In this document: in pieces, positions 11,294 through 23,370 of the stretch
How the letters are laid out: every line of letters starts with the position of its first letter
How positions within the stretch are numbered: position 1 is the stretch's first letter
From: Kudoa neothunni
Taxonomy: Eukaryota > Cnidaria
Direction: 5' to 3'
DNA: 64,000 nt
Assembly: GCA_964304625.1 (NCBI GenBank)
Contig: OZ199839.1
Span: forward strand, 3,100,001-3,164,000
Program-made: the position numbers and the translations under genes
The notes under the pieces: model-generated
What the model was told of the DNA's origin: nothing
Databases searched by the model: none
Seen by the model: only the letters and a program-made list of their open reading frames with translations

Positions 11294-12456
11294 TCAATCA
11301 TTTCTATAAATTTTGCAATGTAAAGATGGAAAGTATTTTATATTTTCGTAGACATCGGTCACAGAATCTATATTATTTATCATTTTAATTACGCGATCAG
11401 CTTTCTCCATTTTTTCATCGGTGAGTTCAATCAAACTATGAGGGATAAATTCGTTTGAGGATGATATAATCTCGATAGAGTCAGCTATTGCTGATTTTTT
11501 CAATGAATCCGCCACATTTTTATGATTATTCATGTCACACACAAACTACACGAAATGTAATCACAATAGTTGGTAACAAACCAACCAATAAACAATACAT
11601 ACAATATATACAAAACGTACCTCGATGATTTTATTGTGAAATGGCGAAATTGAAAAAGACACTTCTTCTGCATTGGATTCAATAGCTAATTCTTCCATCT
11701 AAAAAAATTAAATGATTGAAATCGTCCGTCCCTATTCACTTTCTCGACAATATCGGTAAATGGATAGTTGCTGGAGGTATCGCAATCTTCCGGGTGGAAT
11801 TTGTCTCTAATTCGAACAACTCCTTTCGTGCTGAACTGATGCATTATCGAACCTTCGGTAACAATAGACATACTAGCAACAAATTGAAAATAGTAAAAAC
11901 TATTAAAACAATGATTGACAACAACTGTCAAATTACCCAAATTTTTTTATCACTTTATTAACATCACCAATCAACACTTCTCTGCTTCGTGAGTTCCCTT
12001 CAATCACTAGAATATATCCGCCATCACCAACCGTTTCGACTCGTTGGGTTTTTTGAAGAAAAACTTTCGACTATTTTAATAATGATAGATTTTAAATAGT
12101 GGATGGCAACGTTTAGAGTTGCTACTTTATGTGCATTTTTAATGCAGGTTTCCACTGTTTTCATGCTTACAAAACTCGCTTTCGCCCTTTCAATCCAATA
12201 CTCAAGATCTGGATTAAACTTAGGATCTGGTCCCCCTCCTTTTAATCCCATATTACTCACGTTCAACTACAATTCTACGTTTACTTTGCACTGCATTAAA
12301 CACTCGCATTGTTATATGGCCAGTTATTTTGCTTTTAATGGCATCCTGACTTTCCTTTATGTTTTTTACATTTTTCCAATGGGAATGCCCTGCTTTAGAG
12401 ACTGCTGAAATGCTCAAATCGCGCCTGTATGAAAAGTAACGTGAGATCTTAAGCAT
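11294..12456 (-). CDS. TACO1: TACO1/YebC family mitochondrial translation activator
   Basis: A complete six-exon gene; I could place every splice site. Exons: 12456-12285, 12238-12126, 12070-11937, 11872-11740, 11698-11621, 11545-11294; the introns are 46, 55, 64, 41 and 75 bp, all GT..AG. The product has 293 residues (human TACO1 has 297). Residues 1-21 are rich in R, K and S, like a mitochondrial presequence. The YebC hallmark AGHSHWKNVK follows, then QRGGPDPKFNPDL, a GSIMHQFSTKGVV strand block, an acidic helix with EELAIESNAEEV, and a C-terminal segment ending near VTDVYENIKY. TACO1 helps mitochondrial ribosomes translate the COX1 message. An in-frame TAA three codons upstream supports the start. 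The frame is intact, a useful contrast with genes further right. Confidence 0.92.
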
Positions 12457-13517
12457 GGGACTTTAGAAAGTTATGCATGCGCACGCGTTATTTTAAAATA
12501 TTTAAAAAATTCTTCTCTTATGTAATAAAATCAATAATGCCATCAATAACACAGTTTTCTTTTATTTAATAGTTGTAAATGTAAACCTTGCGGTAAAGCC
12601 GATAAACAAAGGTTATTTGCACGGCAAAAGTTAATCCTAAATTCCCCGCGCGTGCGTGATTACATTTTTAATTTACAACAACTCTTACTCACAAGCTGTA
12701 TACATATTTTATTTTTGTAGCATTTACTATATCTAATTATTTCTACTCTCTCACTTGGTTTTAGTAGCCAGATCTAATTAAATATAGTCAAAATTAGTGA
12801 CACCTAAATATTATGGACTTATTGACTTATTTACCATGCAAATGGTCACGCCCTTATCTTAGTGATATTTATTTTGAAAACTAACATTTGTGAATGCATA
12901 TTAACTTTGAAATGATTTAATGGTCTCAATCGAAAAATCATTATTGGTAAAAATAGATTGATTTGAATAAAATGAAATTTTAAAAATGGATTTATAGCCA
13001 TGATCACGAATGACAGAAAAAGTGTTTGATTTTGCTTTGAATAAGTGATGTTATTGTTTAAATAAAATTTGTAAATGCCTAAAAAATAAGTAATGGTTAA
13101 ATTTGACAATTTTTTAAGTTAAATAATTTTCCATGTATAGATAAATTTAGATGTAGTAATTTGGATGCCACGATTATACACACATCAAGGGGGTTCTCCA
13201 TTAAGTATTTTTCGTTGTCAAGGAACTGAGTAGAAAATTGTATGTAGTGTTACGTTAGTTTCACAATCAACTCATTTATACAGCCAGTACAAAAATCCAG
13301 GTTATAAATTGGTTCGTGAATAGAGTTAATAGTTGATCAAATGGGTATAGAGAATGAGCTAAATCAACATTCAGAATTACATTTTTAGTTTCATATTTGG
13401 AATTTGAAAACACTGTGAGATATTTTCGGGGCTTTGGCGGATGAACGAATACAGATATAAGTTTGTAGATATACAAATATTTTAATGTCCGTTCACAATT
13501 CTGACGATAAAATTTAG
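12457..13517. other. intergenic, no recognised gene
   Basis: AT-rich sequence between divergent TACO1 (minus) and ATG101 (plus). It holds CG-rich motifs at 12474-12487 and near 12647-12658. Small hydrophobic frames at 12846-13109 and 13276-13476 have the composition of random AT-rich DNA. The first exon or 5' UTR of ATG101 should lie near the right end; an ATG at 13441 or 13485 could belong to it, but phases do not fit cleanly. Confidence 0.5.
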
Positions 13518-14344
13518 ATTATTTTTCGGGAAAATTTGGGTGACATACTTATGTGCCTAATGAATAGCCTCTTTTTATGCCGTTCTCAAGGAAAGGTGCA
13601 TTATGGGGAATTAAATCGAACACAGATTCTACCAACACTTTACTTTAGGTAAGATACACTGCAAACAATTCCTACACAGTCGATCCTATACGAACAGAGG
13701 ACTTTTTTTGTTCCAGTATCGAGTTTGTTTCGGTAAAATTGTATTAATTAGACTAAAATTAATACAATTAATGTTTAGACAAAAATATGCTGCCATTCAT
13801 TCCAGGAATTTCTACACAATAAAATACAGTCAATAATTGATTTGATAGATGCCTCAGATAATCCACCTCCTAATCAAATGAATGTATTTATTCTTGGTAA
13901 GTGTAAAAAATGATTGTGAAATTAGATATTGGTTTCCTTTTATGTGGATGAAAATTCGACAAACCCTCATGTGAGAGATGCGACGGTGGAAGAAATGGAC
14001 ATTTGGGAATCGTGGAAATTCTCCTTATATTTCAAACGACATCAACAACCCAAATGTATGCCAAACATTTCTTCTAATGTAATATAAATATTTTATAACA
14101 ATAGGGAATAATAAGTTGAAAAAATACTTGATTAATTCATTAAGAGATTCTGTAAGTATCCTGAAAGATTGTCTCTAACTATTCTCATTATCTTTACATC
14201 AAGATAGCTCATATGGCCCTTATCGTAAATTCCATTGATTATGTGCCTAAAATAAAAAACTTCAAAGAATTCAATCAAGTCTTTGATAACTCATTCGATG
14301 GATTAGTTCCATACCGTAACAACATAAAAGTAGATATTATATAA
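13518..14344 (+). CDS. ATG101: ATG101, ULK1-complex autophagy protein (5' exon unresolved)
   Basis: Exons 13518-13648, 13717-13732, 13806-13883, 13926-14055, 14105-14151 and 14204-14344 join in phase with introns of 68, 73, 42, 49 and 52 bp. Similarity to human ATG101 runs through the gene: LCRSQGKVHYG (human LHRSTGKFHYK), FSIEFVS, NQMNILVSFY (GQMSLEFY), EEMDIWESW (CIPWEVW), and the end VDYVPK-like/FKEFNQVFDNSF (YLPKMP..VDNVFDTGL). ATG101 is a HORMA-fold partner of ATG13 in the autophagy initiation kinase complex. The product is about 180 residues plus a missing N-terminus of roughly 10-20. The stop is TAA at 14342. The first exon is uncertain because no donor upstream fits in phase with the acceptor at 13517. 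No indels are needed. Confidence 0.8.
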
Positions 14345-14875
14345 ATAATTATTAATTTATGATTTTGACTATTAAAAAACATTGTCAACTCTTTTAATAA
14401 ATATATTTCTAATCACACAATTAATAAAATTTTTAAAATTAGGAATAGTTGAATAAAAATATTTCTAAAATAACTATGCAAGTTTTTTGTTTCTCTAAAA
14501 CTTAAATGTCTCTATTTTTCATCTTATCGATTGAAGCGTCGACTTAGGAAAATGTCAGTTTCGGTACTATAATGCTTAGAAATGACAAAAATTAAAGAAA
14601 CCAGTATTATCCAATCATTCAATAGCCTATAAAATACCAAATACCAAATGCTTTATTTTAATTGACAAGATTAAAATAAAAGGAAGTTAATTTATCTTAA
14701 GATAAAATATTGTAATAGTTACGAAAAAACGATAATTTTTATAAGATGAAACCAACTCAATGAAGCCTGAAAGAAGAATCTCGAAAGAGGGTCAAATAAT
14801 GGCATACAGTATTTCTAGACCTAAATGCAACAACGTCGAATCAAAATGGATTAATCGATTAAACGCATATAAGTA
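14345..14875. other. intergenic, no gene seen
   Basis: AT-rich flank between ATG101 and the Tc1-type remnant. It may include the 3' terminal part of the transposon, but I could not find its terminal repeat. Confidence 0.4.
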
Positions 14876-16002
14876 TTAGTTTTCTATTTCTTCCATATTT
14901 AAACATCTTGGAAAATATGACTCTGCGTGATTAGAATAATTTTGAAGTTGGGAAGGTATTATTTTATCAGGACTATTCAAGATAGCTTCCATTAATTCAC
15001 CTGTATTTGTGGGCGCTTTTCTTCGGACAATTAATTTTACTTGGTGAAAGAATTCCTCTATAGGGTTGAGGAATGATGAATACGGAGGCAGAAACAAAAG
15101 TTTGTGGCCATTTAAATTAATTTTTTGTCGAATAAAATTGGTTTCATAAAACCGATCTTATTCAATAATTAGCAACGCGCTTTGAATTTCATCGTTCGCT
15201 AAATCATCAAGAAGTTTTTCTATAAAAGTATAGAAAACTTGCTGATTCATGGTGCCACTTTCCAGCTGAAATGTCCAAACTTTTTCAGAGCTAATAGTGG
15301 CTACCAATGTGATGTTTTTGGACCGAATATGTTTACTTTCAGGTTCGCTCTTGAACCTGAAAGTGACCTTCCAAATGTTCGTCTCATAGAAAGTGAGAAG
15401 TCAGACTCATCAATGTGAATTACAGGAAAATGGAGTGGTTTACATTGCAGATACTCTAAAACATAACTAATAAATATAACATTTACTGTTAATTAATAAA
15501 AACACTTTTTACGTTTTGATATGCAATCCTAAGAATCTCTCGCAATCGGTACAATTGAAATCTTTTTGAGGGTGTAATGGAACTGGTTTAAACAACTAGC
15601 AATAGTCTGTCTAGAAACACCGATATTATGTTATTCTTGTAATTTCTTGGCAATTGAGTCTAATGTAATTGTGCAATCCTCGTTCACTAAGCTTTGGATA
15701 TATGATTTATGGGCGATTGTCATTTTCGTAGGAATGCATTCTTCATCGGCCTCATCATCATCATCATCATCACCTTCGGATTCTGTTTTTAGAAACCGTG
15801 AAATTGTTGATTTACGAATGCCAACTGTTGTAGCAATTAAGCCATAGGTATAATTTTCCTTAACATCTCTCAAATATAGTTTAACTAACACTATATACTT
15901 TAGATAACCTAATGATAATTTCTTTCTTTGCGTCGTCCAAAGAAACATATTTTCTTGTTGTGACGTTAAGCTGTGATGAATTATGATCCAACACTGTTGC
16001 AT
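14876..16002 (-). mobile_element. Tc1/mariner-type transposase remnant, copy 1
   Basis: Minus strand. The 5' part (16002-15631) encodes a helix-turn-helix region (IATTVGIRKSTISRFL) with an acidic insert (DDDDDDEADEE). The middle, in broken frames around 15480-15130, has the first catalytic Asp in IHIDESDFSLSMRRTFG. The 3' part (15097-14876) has the DDE_3 ending LPPYSSFLNPIEEFF, with the catalytic Glu. Several stops in the middle show that it is inactive. The C-terminal part closely resembles that of the plus-strand copy at 25.3-26.3 kb, so both belong to one family. Terminal repeats were not found. Confidence 0.8.
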
Positions 16003-16448
16003 TTAGGTCTTGAAGTATTGTAATAATAAATTTGGCTGCTTTTAGGGAGATATTGTGGGCTTATTTTATTATTTCATGTTTTGATTTTATTTTTTTAATT
16101 TAGTTCTTTCGAACATTAAAAAAAATTCATCTATTTCTTCAAAAACGTCCAGAAAAAAGTGCCTACAACCGAGAGTCGCGTGATTAACAATCTGGAAATT
16201 TCGCAACCTTATTATATTATTTAGATCCAAATTCTTTACTTAAGACATTGAAAAAATATTATATATTGATTGTATATTTAATTAAGTATTATTCAGCCAA
16301 ATTTTTGACTAAAAAACGAGGAATAAAACAAAGAAAATGATAAGAATTTTATAATTAATTCTTAAATAATTATTACTACCAACATTTTAAACATTTCTAC
16401 CATCGTCTTAATTGAGTTTAATAGCCCTGAACAATACAACTCGGTAAT

Positions 16449-18011
16449 GGGGGAGTATCCAGTTCCAAAATTTCGGCATCAGTCGACCTTCGCGCATACC
16501 AGCGATGACAAATGTTCACTCTTGTTTTGGACGTAATTAACCTTTTAAATTGTACAATTTTTATAATTTTTCAATCTATGTCATTTTTACGTTTATTAAA
16601 AATCGTCTGGCTGACATTATTTATTGGAATCAACGTTTAGATTTTCTTCAGCTATGTTATTACACTTTTTAAACGTCAATTTTGCAATTTACGTGAATAA
16701 TATTTCAAAATAGTATAATATAATTAATTTTTTAGTTTTTATATTATTTTCATAAGCCTTAGTATTAAATTTAGCCAGTAAATCGAAAGAATATATTAAA
16801 GTTTTCAAATGCATGATGGAATCAAGAAATATATGAATGAAAATATATTATAGACGAATAATTATGCCATGTGTAATTTAAAATTATATTATATTTTTAT
16901 ATTTTCGAAAGATTTTATAATGTTTCGCATTAATTTTAATACCGTTTATGAAGGCGTTAATTGACTAAGATTCCATCACGCATCAATACGCTATTTTAAA
17001 CAATTAGTCCGTTGCTAACTTATTTTATTTTCTCAGTTCTTACTGCGCCTTCTTAGTAGATATTCGTCAACTCCAACAATTTTATTTCTCTACCCAATTT
17101 CTCGCTTCGTTGAAACATTCCACAGCCAATATTTTTTCTAAACTTTATGTTAATATTGTCAATCGTCATCTGTGTTCTTCAATACACCAATTATAGGTTA
17201 ATCAAATAAGTGAGATACTGGCAATTTCGACGTGTTTTCTCTTAACTTGTTACTGTTACCGAAGAATATGAAGGACTTAGGGGCAAATGAGTATTATAAT
17301 CTCGCCTGAAAATAAATATTTAAGAAAGGATTTTAAAAATAAAATTAACTTGAACATATATATGAATATTTTTCTATCTCATTATTAAATAAATTAATAT
17401 AAGTTTTTTTTCCTTTTTGTCACCTGCCGACATAAAATGTGAAACCTGAGATAATTTTCCCATACATCAGGGATTTTACCCATCCTTTACCGGGTGGGAA
17501 AGCAAATAAAGCATTCAAGAGAAACAAAATGTGGTAAAATTGAAGCTAGGTTATAAAGTCCGCCATGATGATAAAGTTATGTTGAAACAGATTAAAGCAA
17601 TAATGTATAAATTTATCACTATAAATCTTTTAAGAAATATGACAGACTACTTTCGGTGCTAATATTTATCCAAAATAAAAATAATAAGTATCATTCCTCT
17701 TCGTGTACAACAATTTATATAAAATAAACTTTCACCAATAAACGTAAAAATATTATAGATTGAAAAATTACAAAAAGTTTACGATTTTGAAGGTTAATTA
17801 CGTCAAAAACAGGAGCGATAATGGGTGCTTGCTGATATGCGCGACGGTCGATTGATGCCAAAGCGTGATTTTTAGTAACATTCTAGAATTGAATTTTTGA
17901 AATTTTTTTCTGGTCACTCGATATTTTTAAAATGAGTTAAATCAGAGGATATAATAATTGGGACTTTGCGAATGTGAGAACATGCCTAAATTTTGGAGCT
18001 GGATACTCCCC
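16449..18011. mobile_element. non-coding element with about 160-bp inverted termini
   Basis: The left end from GGGGGAGTATCCAG (16449) to about 16610 is repeated inverted at the right, ending GGATACTCCCC (18011), with about 80 percent identity by eye. It includes the shared blocks TTCGCGCATA and GACGTAATTAACCTT. The right arm has about 120 extra bases between two short GGCAT repeats. No transposase is seen in the 1.1 kb between the arms. It is a non-autonomous DNA transposon of unknown superfamily; the flanks do not show a clear target duplication. Confidence 0.65.
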
Positions 18012-18279
18012 TATGACCTATAATTCCTTAGAAATCTTCTAGTACGTAACAAATCTCACATGAAAAAATTACCATATCCGATTTTGATGCCACGTAATTT
18101 ACCCCCGCTTGAGAACCCCTGTGTTACAATATTACCATTAAGTGACGAAATGTGGGGTTCAAACATGAGCGTTCTCAAATCATAGGGCATGTTTAATTTG
18201 GGTATAAGCTCATTATACATTTAAAAGGAGTGTTAATTTATTCGTCTTACATTTTTTTCTAAATCTAAGTCAGATATAT

Positions 18280-19250
18280 TTATATATATTTTTTCAAGAT
18301 CCTTATTCGCACAATTTCGATATTTTCCCTTAAAGGCTCGTCGACTAGACTCATTTATGTTTGAATGAACTTCTTTTATTGAGTGAAACGTTGGATTGCG
18401 AATGGTTTTCTAACGAACGTAGTCACAGCTTGTTAAGCTATTATATCTAGTCCAGCTGTCTGTTCGAATTGTTTAACCCTCTTCACCGTCATCTATTTTT
18501 ATTCTCTCTACAATAGCTTGTTTTCTTTATTAAGAAATCAAAAAAAAATATTTTCTATTTTCAACAATGAATTGATATTTTTAATAAAATTTTCAAAAAT
18601 GACTGATGTCATTCAGACTTTATTTTGGGGCCTGTAAGTGACTTAATGTGATGGATCGGAATTCTAAAAACATCTGGGAAAGATAGACTTATCAATGAAT
18701 AATGGCTCCAGTTTATGAGTTTCGCTTTTGCACAAAATAGAATTGAAATTCGATCTTTTGAATTCTTTGTTCCTGAACGATGAAAGTTTGATAAGGTTTA
18801 TAGGGACTAAGGCGATAAAATTAGCCGGTCTCATTGGCATAGTAAATGTCATGTAAAGAATAATTCCTTAGAGCGATTTTTAGTTCATTGGCCACTGAAC
18901 CGGCTTCGCCACACAAAGTTTTTGAATCTATTTGACATCTTTTTGAGTCTATCATGTCGTCCTGATTAAAATGAAATTCCTCCTATTCCAAATCTATTTG
19001 CGAATTGTTTGGCATTTTCAGTGATAACATAGCCGTTTAAACACGCGTATTGTGTTTAGATTGGGGTTATCCACAACTAAAAGGCTTTCTTCAAGTCATC
19101 ATAATTTCCTCCTTTAGGTGTCAACCTATTTGAGTTTTCAAGAGTCATGCATTTTGCAGGATCTCGTAATATGTCTTCAATTGTGCTGGCTGCTAGTTTA
19201 ACTCTATTTCCAAACGAAACGCATTTGATAAATCTAATAACTCAGTTTTC
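18280..19250 (-). mobile_element. pogo/Tigger-type transposase remnant, copy 1
   Basis: Reading the minus strand from about 19060 to 18660 in broken frames gives the order typical of Tigger/pogo elements: a segment with NAKQFANRFG, then a DIYYANETG-like motif around the first catalytic Asp, then SKDR-like and KLEPLFIDKSIFPRCF sequences (18664-18852), matching the consensus 'kL.PLvIGKs..PRCFk'. Frame changes are frequent, so it is inactive. Confidence 0.6.
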
Positions 19251-19319
19251 AAAGTAAAAAAGAATTAATTATTAATATTTTATATGTTGCTGCAAAATGA
19301 AAATTATTTTAAGAAATGA

Positions 19320-19570
19320 TCATAATAATTGCCAATTTCCTGGCGAATAATTTTATGAGGGTTTTCCGCATTGATTTCATTAGTGCTCCATGAGCTTTTG
19401 GATTGTTGTTTCTCACAAGTACCTTTCAGTTGTGAAACGGATTTTCTATCGAGTTCAAAAACAGATTTTATGGTGACAAAGAGAACAAAGTACGACCGGT
19501 TTTCTCAATTAAGGATTTGTTATCGAAATTTTGCCGAAATCTGACGTTATCCATAATCTTTAGAGATTTT
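19320..19570 (-). mobile_element. Tc1/mariner C-terminal fragment
   Basis: The minus strand reads MDNVRF near 19553, then LFSLSP, FLNSIENPF and a helical tail with ALMKSMRKTL. This is the MDN..h / LPPYSPxLNPIE / F..lK order of DDE_3 transposases. One stop falls inside the SP-x-NLFLN part. I found no N-terminal half nearby. Confidence 0.55.
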
Positions 19571-20865
19571 CAGAGCTTTTAACTTTACAAATCATCCATT
19601 AAATTTTTTATGTAATTTAATAGTATATCAGCGTTAAAAGTTTTATATCTTATTTCGAAGGTTTTTTTTTTGTTACAAGGTAAACCTTCTAGCGCAGCGT
19701 GTTAGATTATGAAGTTATGGCTTGTTAGGCCCTCCCATTAATGACTTAGGCACACCACAGACTTCGCGAGACGAGTAACATATATCCCCTCGTTCGTTAT
19801 CCTTCTATTATATCTTAATATATCAAACATTATCATTTCTCGGATAATCACCACTCCAAACCCTATCTATCCGGAAAGACTAAATCTCTACGGAGATTTC
19901 ATGTTTGTTAATGTCTCCCAGACGATTCAAATAATTAATTAAACCTACTTGGTTAAATTCAATTATTATTTCAGCTGGAATTAAACATTTTCATAGAATT
20001 TCACCCCACCAGAAAGTTCTATTACAGAATAGAATCACACCCGACGGTGTAACGATGGTTGATCAACGACGAGATTTTAACTCATTACCTTCGGATATGG
20101 AATCCAAACACCAAACCGCTGAAATATTTGCCCTCGACTATGTCAATAAATCAGGCATTAAACAGAAAACTATATTTTATTGCTAATGTTACGTAAATGT
20201 GACTTTTTTATTATTCTTTAAAAAAATAATGTCTGTTTTTTCCCTTTGTTTAATTTAAGTTTATTCTATTACCTATATTAATAGAACATTTTAATATACA
20301 TTATACTAATACATCATTAATTTAATTTTTATTTTTACAGATATAATATAATATATAGATTATTCTAATGAATAAAGTTAAATTTTGGAGTTTAATCTTT
20401 ATTTCTAAAACAAAAAAATTCTTATTTAACATTGAGAATAATTTGAAAAAATCAATTACATATAGCAATAAATGGTTAAAATTTCACATGATTTTTTTAA
20501 AATTATTCACCTTTAAAAATTCGAAAATTTCAGTCAAACAATAACGATAGGATATCATCGAACTAAGTGAGGATTTTAAGATTGTGAAAAATTTCGTTTG
20601 AAATAATTTTATCGCTTCAAAATTGGGAAATAGGTGTACTCCTACCTTTTTCATTAAATTCTGCTTCGTAATCGTTTCCATCCTAAGATGATTTTTATGA
20701 TGGACATTTTCAAATCTTTCATATCACAAGTAATATTGTATGAATAACTTATGCTCAGAAATAAATAACAAAGGGCGTAACTCATAAGAAGTTAGTAGTA
20801 TAGTTTATAAGAGATGTAGTAGTAGAGCAGGTGGATGAGCTGCCCGAAATATAGGAACGTCAATC
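19571..20865. other. intergenic, no recognised gene
   Basis: A moderately GC-richer stretch (19690-20160) gives way to AT-rich DNA. A minus-strand frame at 20681-20484 (65 codons) has no recognisable motif. Nothing else is supported. Confidence 0.4.
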
Positions 20866-21349
20866 CTAAAACATTCTGCAAACATCTTTGCACACATCTG
20901 AAGTAGGAATGTGTAAAGCGTCTTTTTTGTAACGCTCCAATCCGTCAGTCATTAACTCTACACACTAAAACCGTGGAGCTAGAATTGAAGTAACAATAAG
21001 AATAACCTCGATATTATGTGGTGCAGCCATTTGGCAGAAGTAAGCAATATGTGGTTTTGGATTGGGAAATACACACATTGCTTTCATAACTTTATCATTG
21101 TTCTTACATATGAATAGGTTCGTGAGCTAGCACTAAATATCAAATTACTATGCAATCTTTGCATTCCTTGCTTTGGTGGACATTTTTATTCGCCGAACCT
21201 TTTACTGTGACGTGTAGATCAGGGAACGTTGGGGAAGAAACGTGTTTGCAGCTAATTAAAGCTATATTCATATCATTTAAAGTTGATAAAAGAACACGAC
21301 TACCAAAAGCAAGGAAAACCAAGCATACAACAAAATGTTTTAAAGCCAT
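20866..21349 (-). CDS. small secreted cysteine-rich protein, saposin-B-like
   Basis: Three short exons join in phase: 21349-21149, 21102-21007 and 20955-20866, with introns of 46 and 51 bp. The product is 128 residues. Residues 1-22 form a clear signal peptide (MALKHFVVCLVFLAFGS). The mature part has an ECKDC pair, single cysteines in KAMC and YFC, and a C-terminal DVCKDVC, six cysteines spaced roughly as in saposin B domains, which bind or perturb lipids. The spacing between the first pair and the third cysteine is shorter than usual, so the family call is tentative. It ends with TAG directly after the last cysteine, as a single-domain protein would. It was found only by joining short exons. 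The frame is intact. Confidence 0.55.
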
Positions 21350-21369
21350 AAGTATCAATGTAGAATAAT

Positions 21370-23370
21370 TCTAATATCTCGCAGCTTTACTATTATTAGT
21401 CAGATGATAGCAATATTTATATTATTGTGATATTATTATGTACGTATTTTCCAGTAATAAGACGTTTTGTTATGAATTTTAAACAACTAATATATTTCAA
21501 AATAATTTCAGTCCCTCATAAACAAAATGAGTACAACATACGTGTAGAAAATGATGTTTTTATAGTTTACACTTTATGCAGATATATTAAAACCTAATAA
21601 TGATAAAACATTAATGCCTGTTTATTTTTATGAAACTACCGACTAAAATAAGGTTTCATTACGAAAACCCGTCATAAGAATTAGAATAATATTTTTGATT
21701 GTTACTAAATATTGTTATTTTAATCTTCAATATTTATGCATATGTTTATGAGGAAATAGCGTAAACAAATTTGTATTTGTTAAATGAGGGATAAAAGCGA
21801 TCAATTGAAAGATTTCATACCTTCTATATATTGCACTCCAATGTGGTTATTTTTGGGGAGATTTTGGTTAAATAATGCTAACACTCACTGACCCAAAATA
21901 AATCATCTTAAAGATGGAAATTTAAACAACCATGTTTTTACATTTCTCCATTTGTTAAATAATTAATACGATTAACATATCTTGGTATTTTTGATAAGGG
22001 GGCGGCTTTTCTCATAGATCCATTTAATCCTCGGCCTGGACTCGCATTCTCATAATAATGAATATCTCCTGTGTTATAAAATATATTTAAAATCTAATTC
22101 TAAATTTAGATTTTGCTATTTTTATTCCAATTTTCTCTTCAGATTTTTTATTGAAAATTTAAACTAAAAAAATCACTGATTTGTCTACCCCATTTACATT
22201 GTTTAGATGAGTAAAATCACATTTTTGAATCTAATATTATGCAATATAAACGTTGTAACTTAAATAAAACGTATAGCTGTTTAATTTTAAGTAGACAGCA
22301 TTCTTTTCGTGCAATCTTGAGTCATTTACCATGTTTGAGTATAGACGTGAATTCTACTTGATTATGGGGCATTCTGTTGCATAAAAATGTTTCTAAATTT
22401 TAAAGAACTATGGAATAACTTTAAAAATGTGCAAATAAATTGATACAATAAGCTCGTTTGGGTAACAGAATCTAGGATGCTCCACAATATGAAATATCGA
22501 ATGAAAAGAATGAGTAAGCCCGAAAAGTGATGTCGTGACTGTCCACTATGAAGCCCTGCTAAATTCACCGACCCAGAAATTCTCGTATGATTAATAAATT
22601 TTATTTTATTTTTACAGTTCCGAATGTGTAATTTAATGGATTAATCGGAGTAAAATTTGAAATAACCACTGCCCAATAGCAAGACCCTGAATTTTTTAAA
22701 TGTTATTTCGTATGTTTGGATATAATACTAGGGTAGAAGACTATATACATCGAAAAAGGTTACAATGTTGGTAACAGAGATTTGAAAAAAATGTCGACTA
22801 CCTTCGAACCTCGCATTATCGAGACCTTACTACTGTACTTTGAATGGTAATAAAAATATGAACATTCTTTTAGAGTATCTATGGCAAAAAATATTTAAAA
22901 TTGTACGAATTAAATAATGAATGTCAAGCTACAGTAACGAACATTGATAAAACATAAAAATTTAACGTCTCAATTCGTTTCACCCATAAAATAAAAAATG
23001 TTATCAAACTCTTTCTCACTAATTCATCAAAATCGCAGAAAATCAACTTTCTTCTAGAGAATCTAATTTTCAATAAAAAATAATCATTTTTTCAAATTAT
23101 TTATTAGTTAGGCAATTCCACAGTTATTATTTCTCGTTTTTATAAATATCTTAAAATGGATTATACATTAAAAGAGGTGATTTTACTTTCATCAGAAAAA
23201 ATATATCGAAATTAAACACACATAACAACAATACGATACTCAATATCCGATAAAATGGCGGACCATTCTATTAAAAATAATACAATTTAAAAAGTAAACA
23301 TCTAAGTTTGCAAAAAACTAAAATCAGGCGATTCAGCTAACATAGTAGATTAATTAAGAACGTAGGCTAT
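21370..23370. other. intergenic, no recognised gene
   Basis: AT-rich DNA. Frames at 22568-22362 (minus) and 22788-22849 (plus, a 20-codon stretch starting ATG with a possible GT donor) could be exons, but I could not connect or identify them. Confidence 0.35.

Noticed and set aside
13485-13520. In-frame TAG in the presumed ATG101 start region, with similar in-frame TAGs in TMEM106-like exon 5, an ELP2 exon and 29993-30170, suggesting TAG is a sense codon
   Set aside because: Each case has a splice or indel alternative, and TAG ends the saposin-like and RasGEF genes exactly where the proteins should stop. No evidence is strong enough for a reassigned code.
13649-13716. A frameshift in ATG101 between exons one and two
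   Set aside because: It disappeared when the acceptor at 13716 (after CTTTTTTTGTTCCAG) was used in place of the one at 13679; phases then match.
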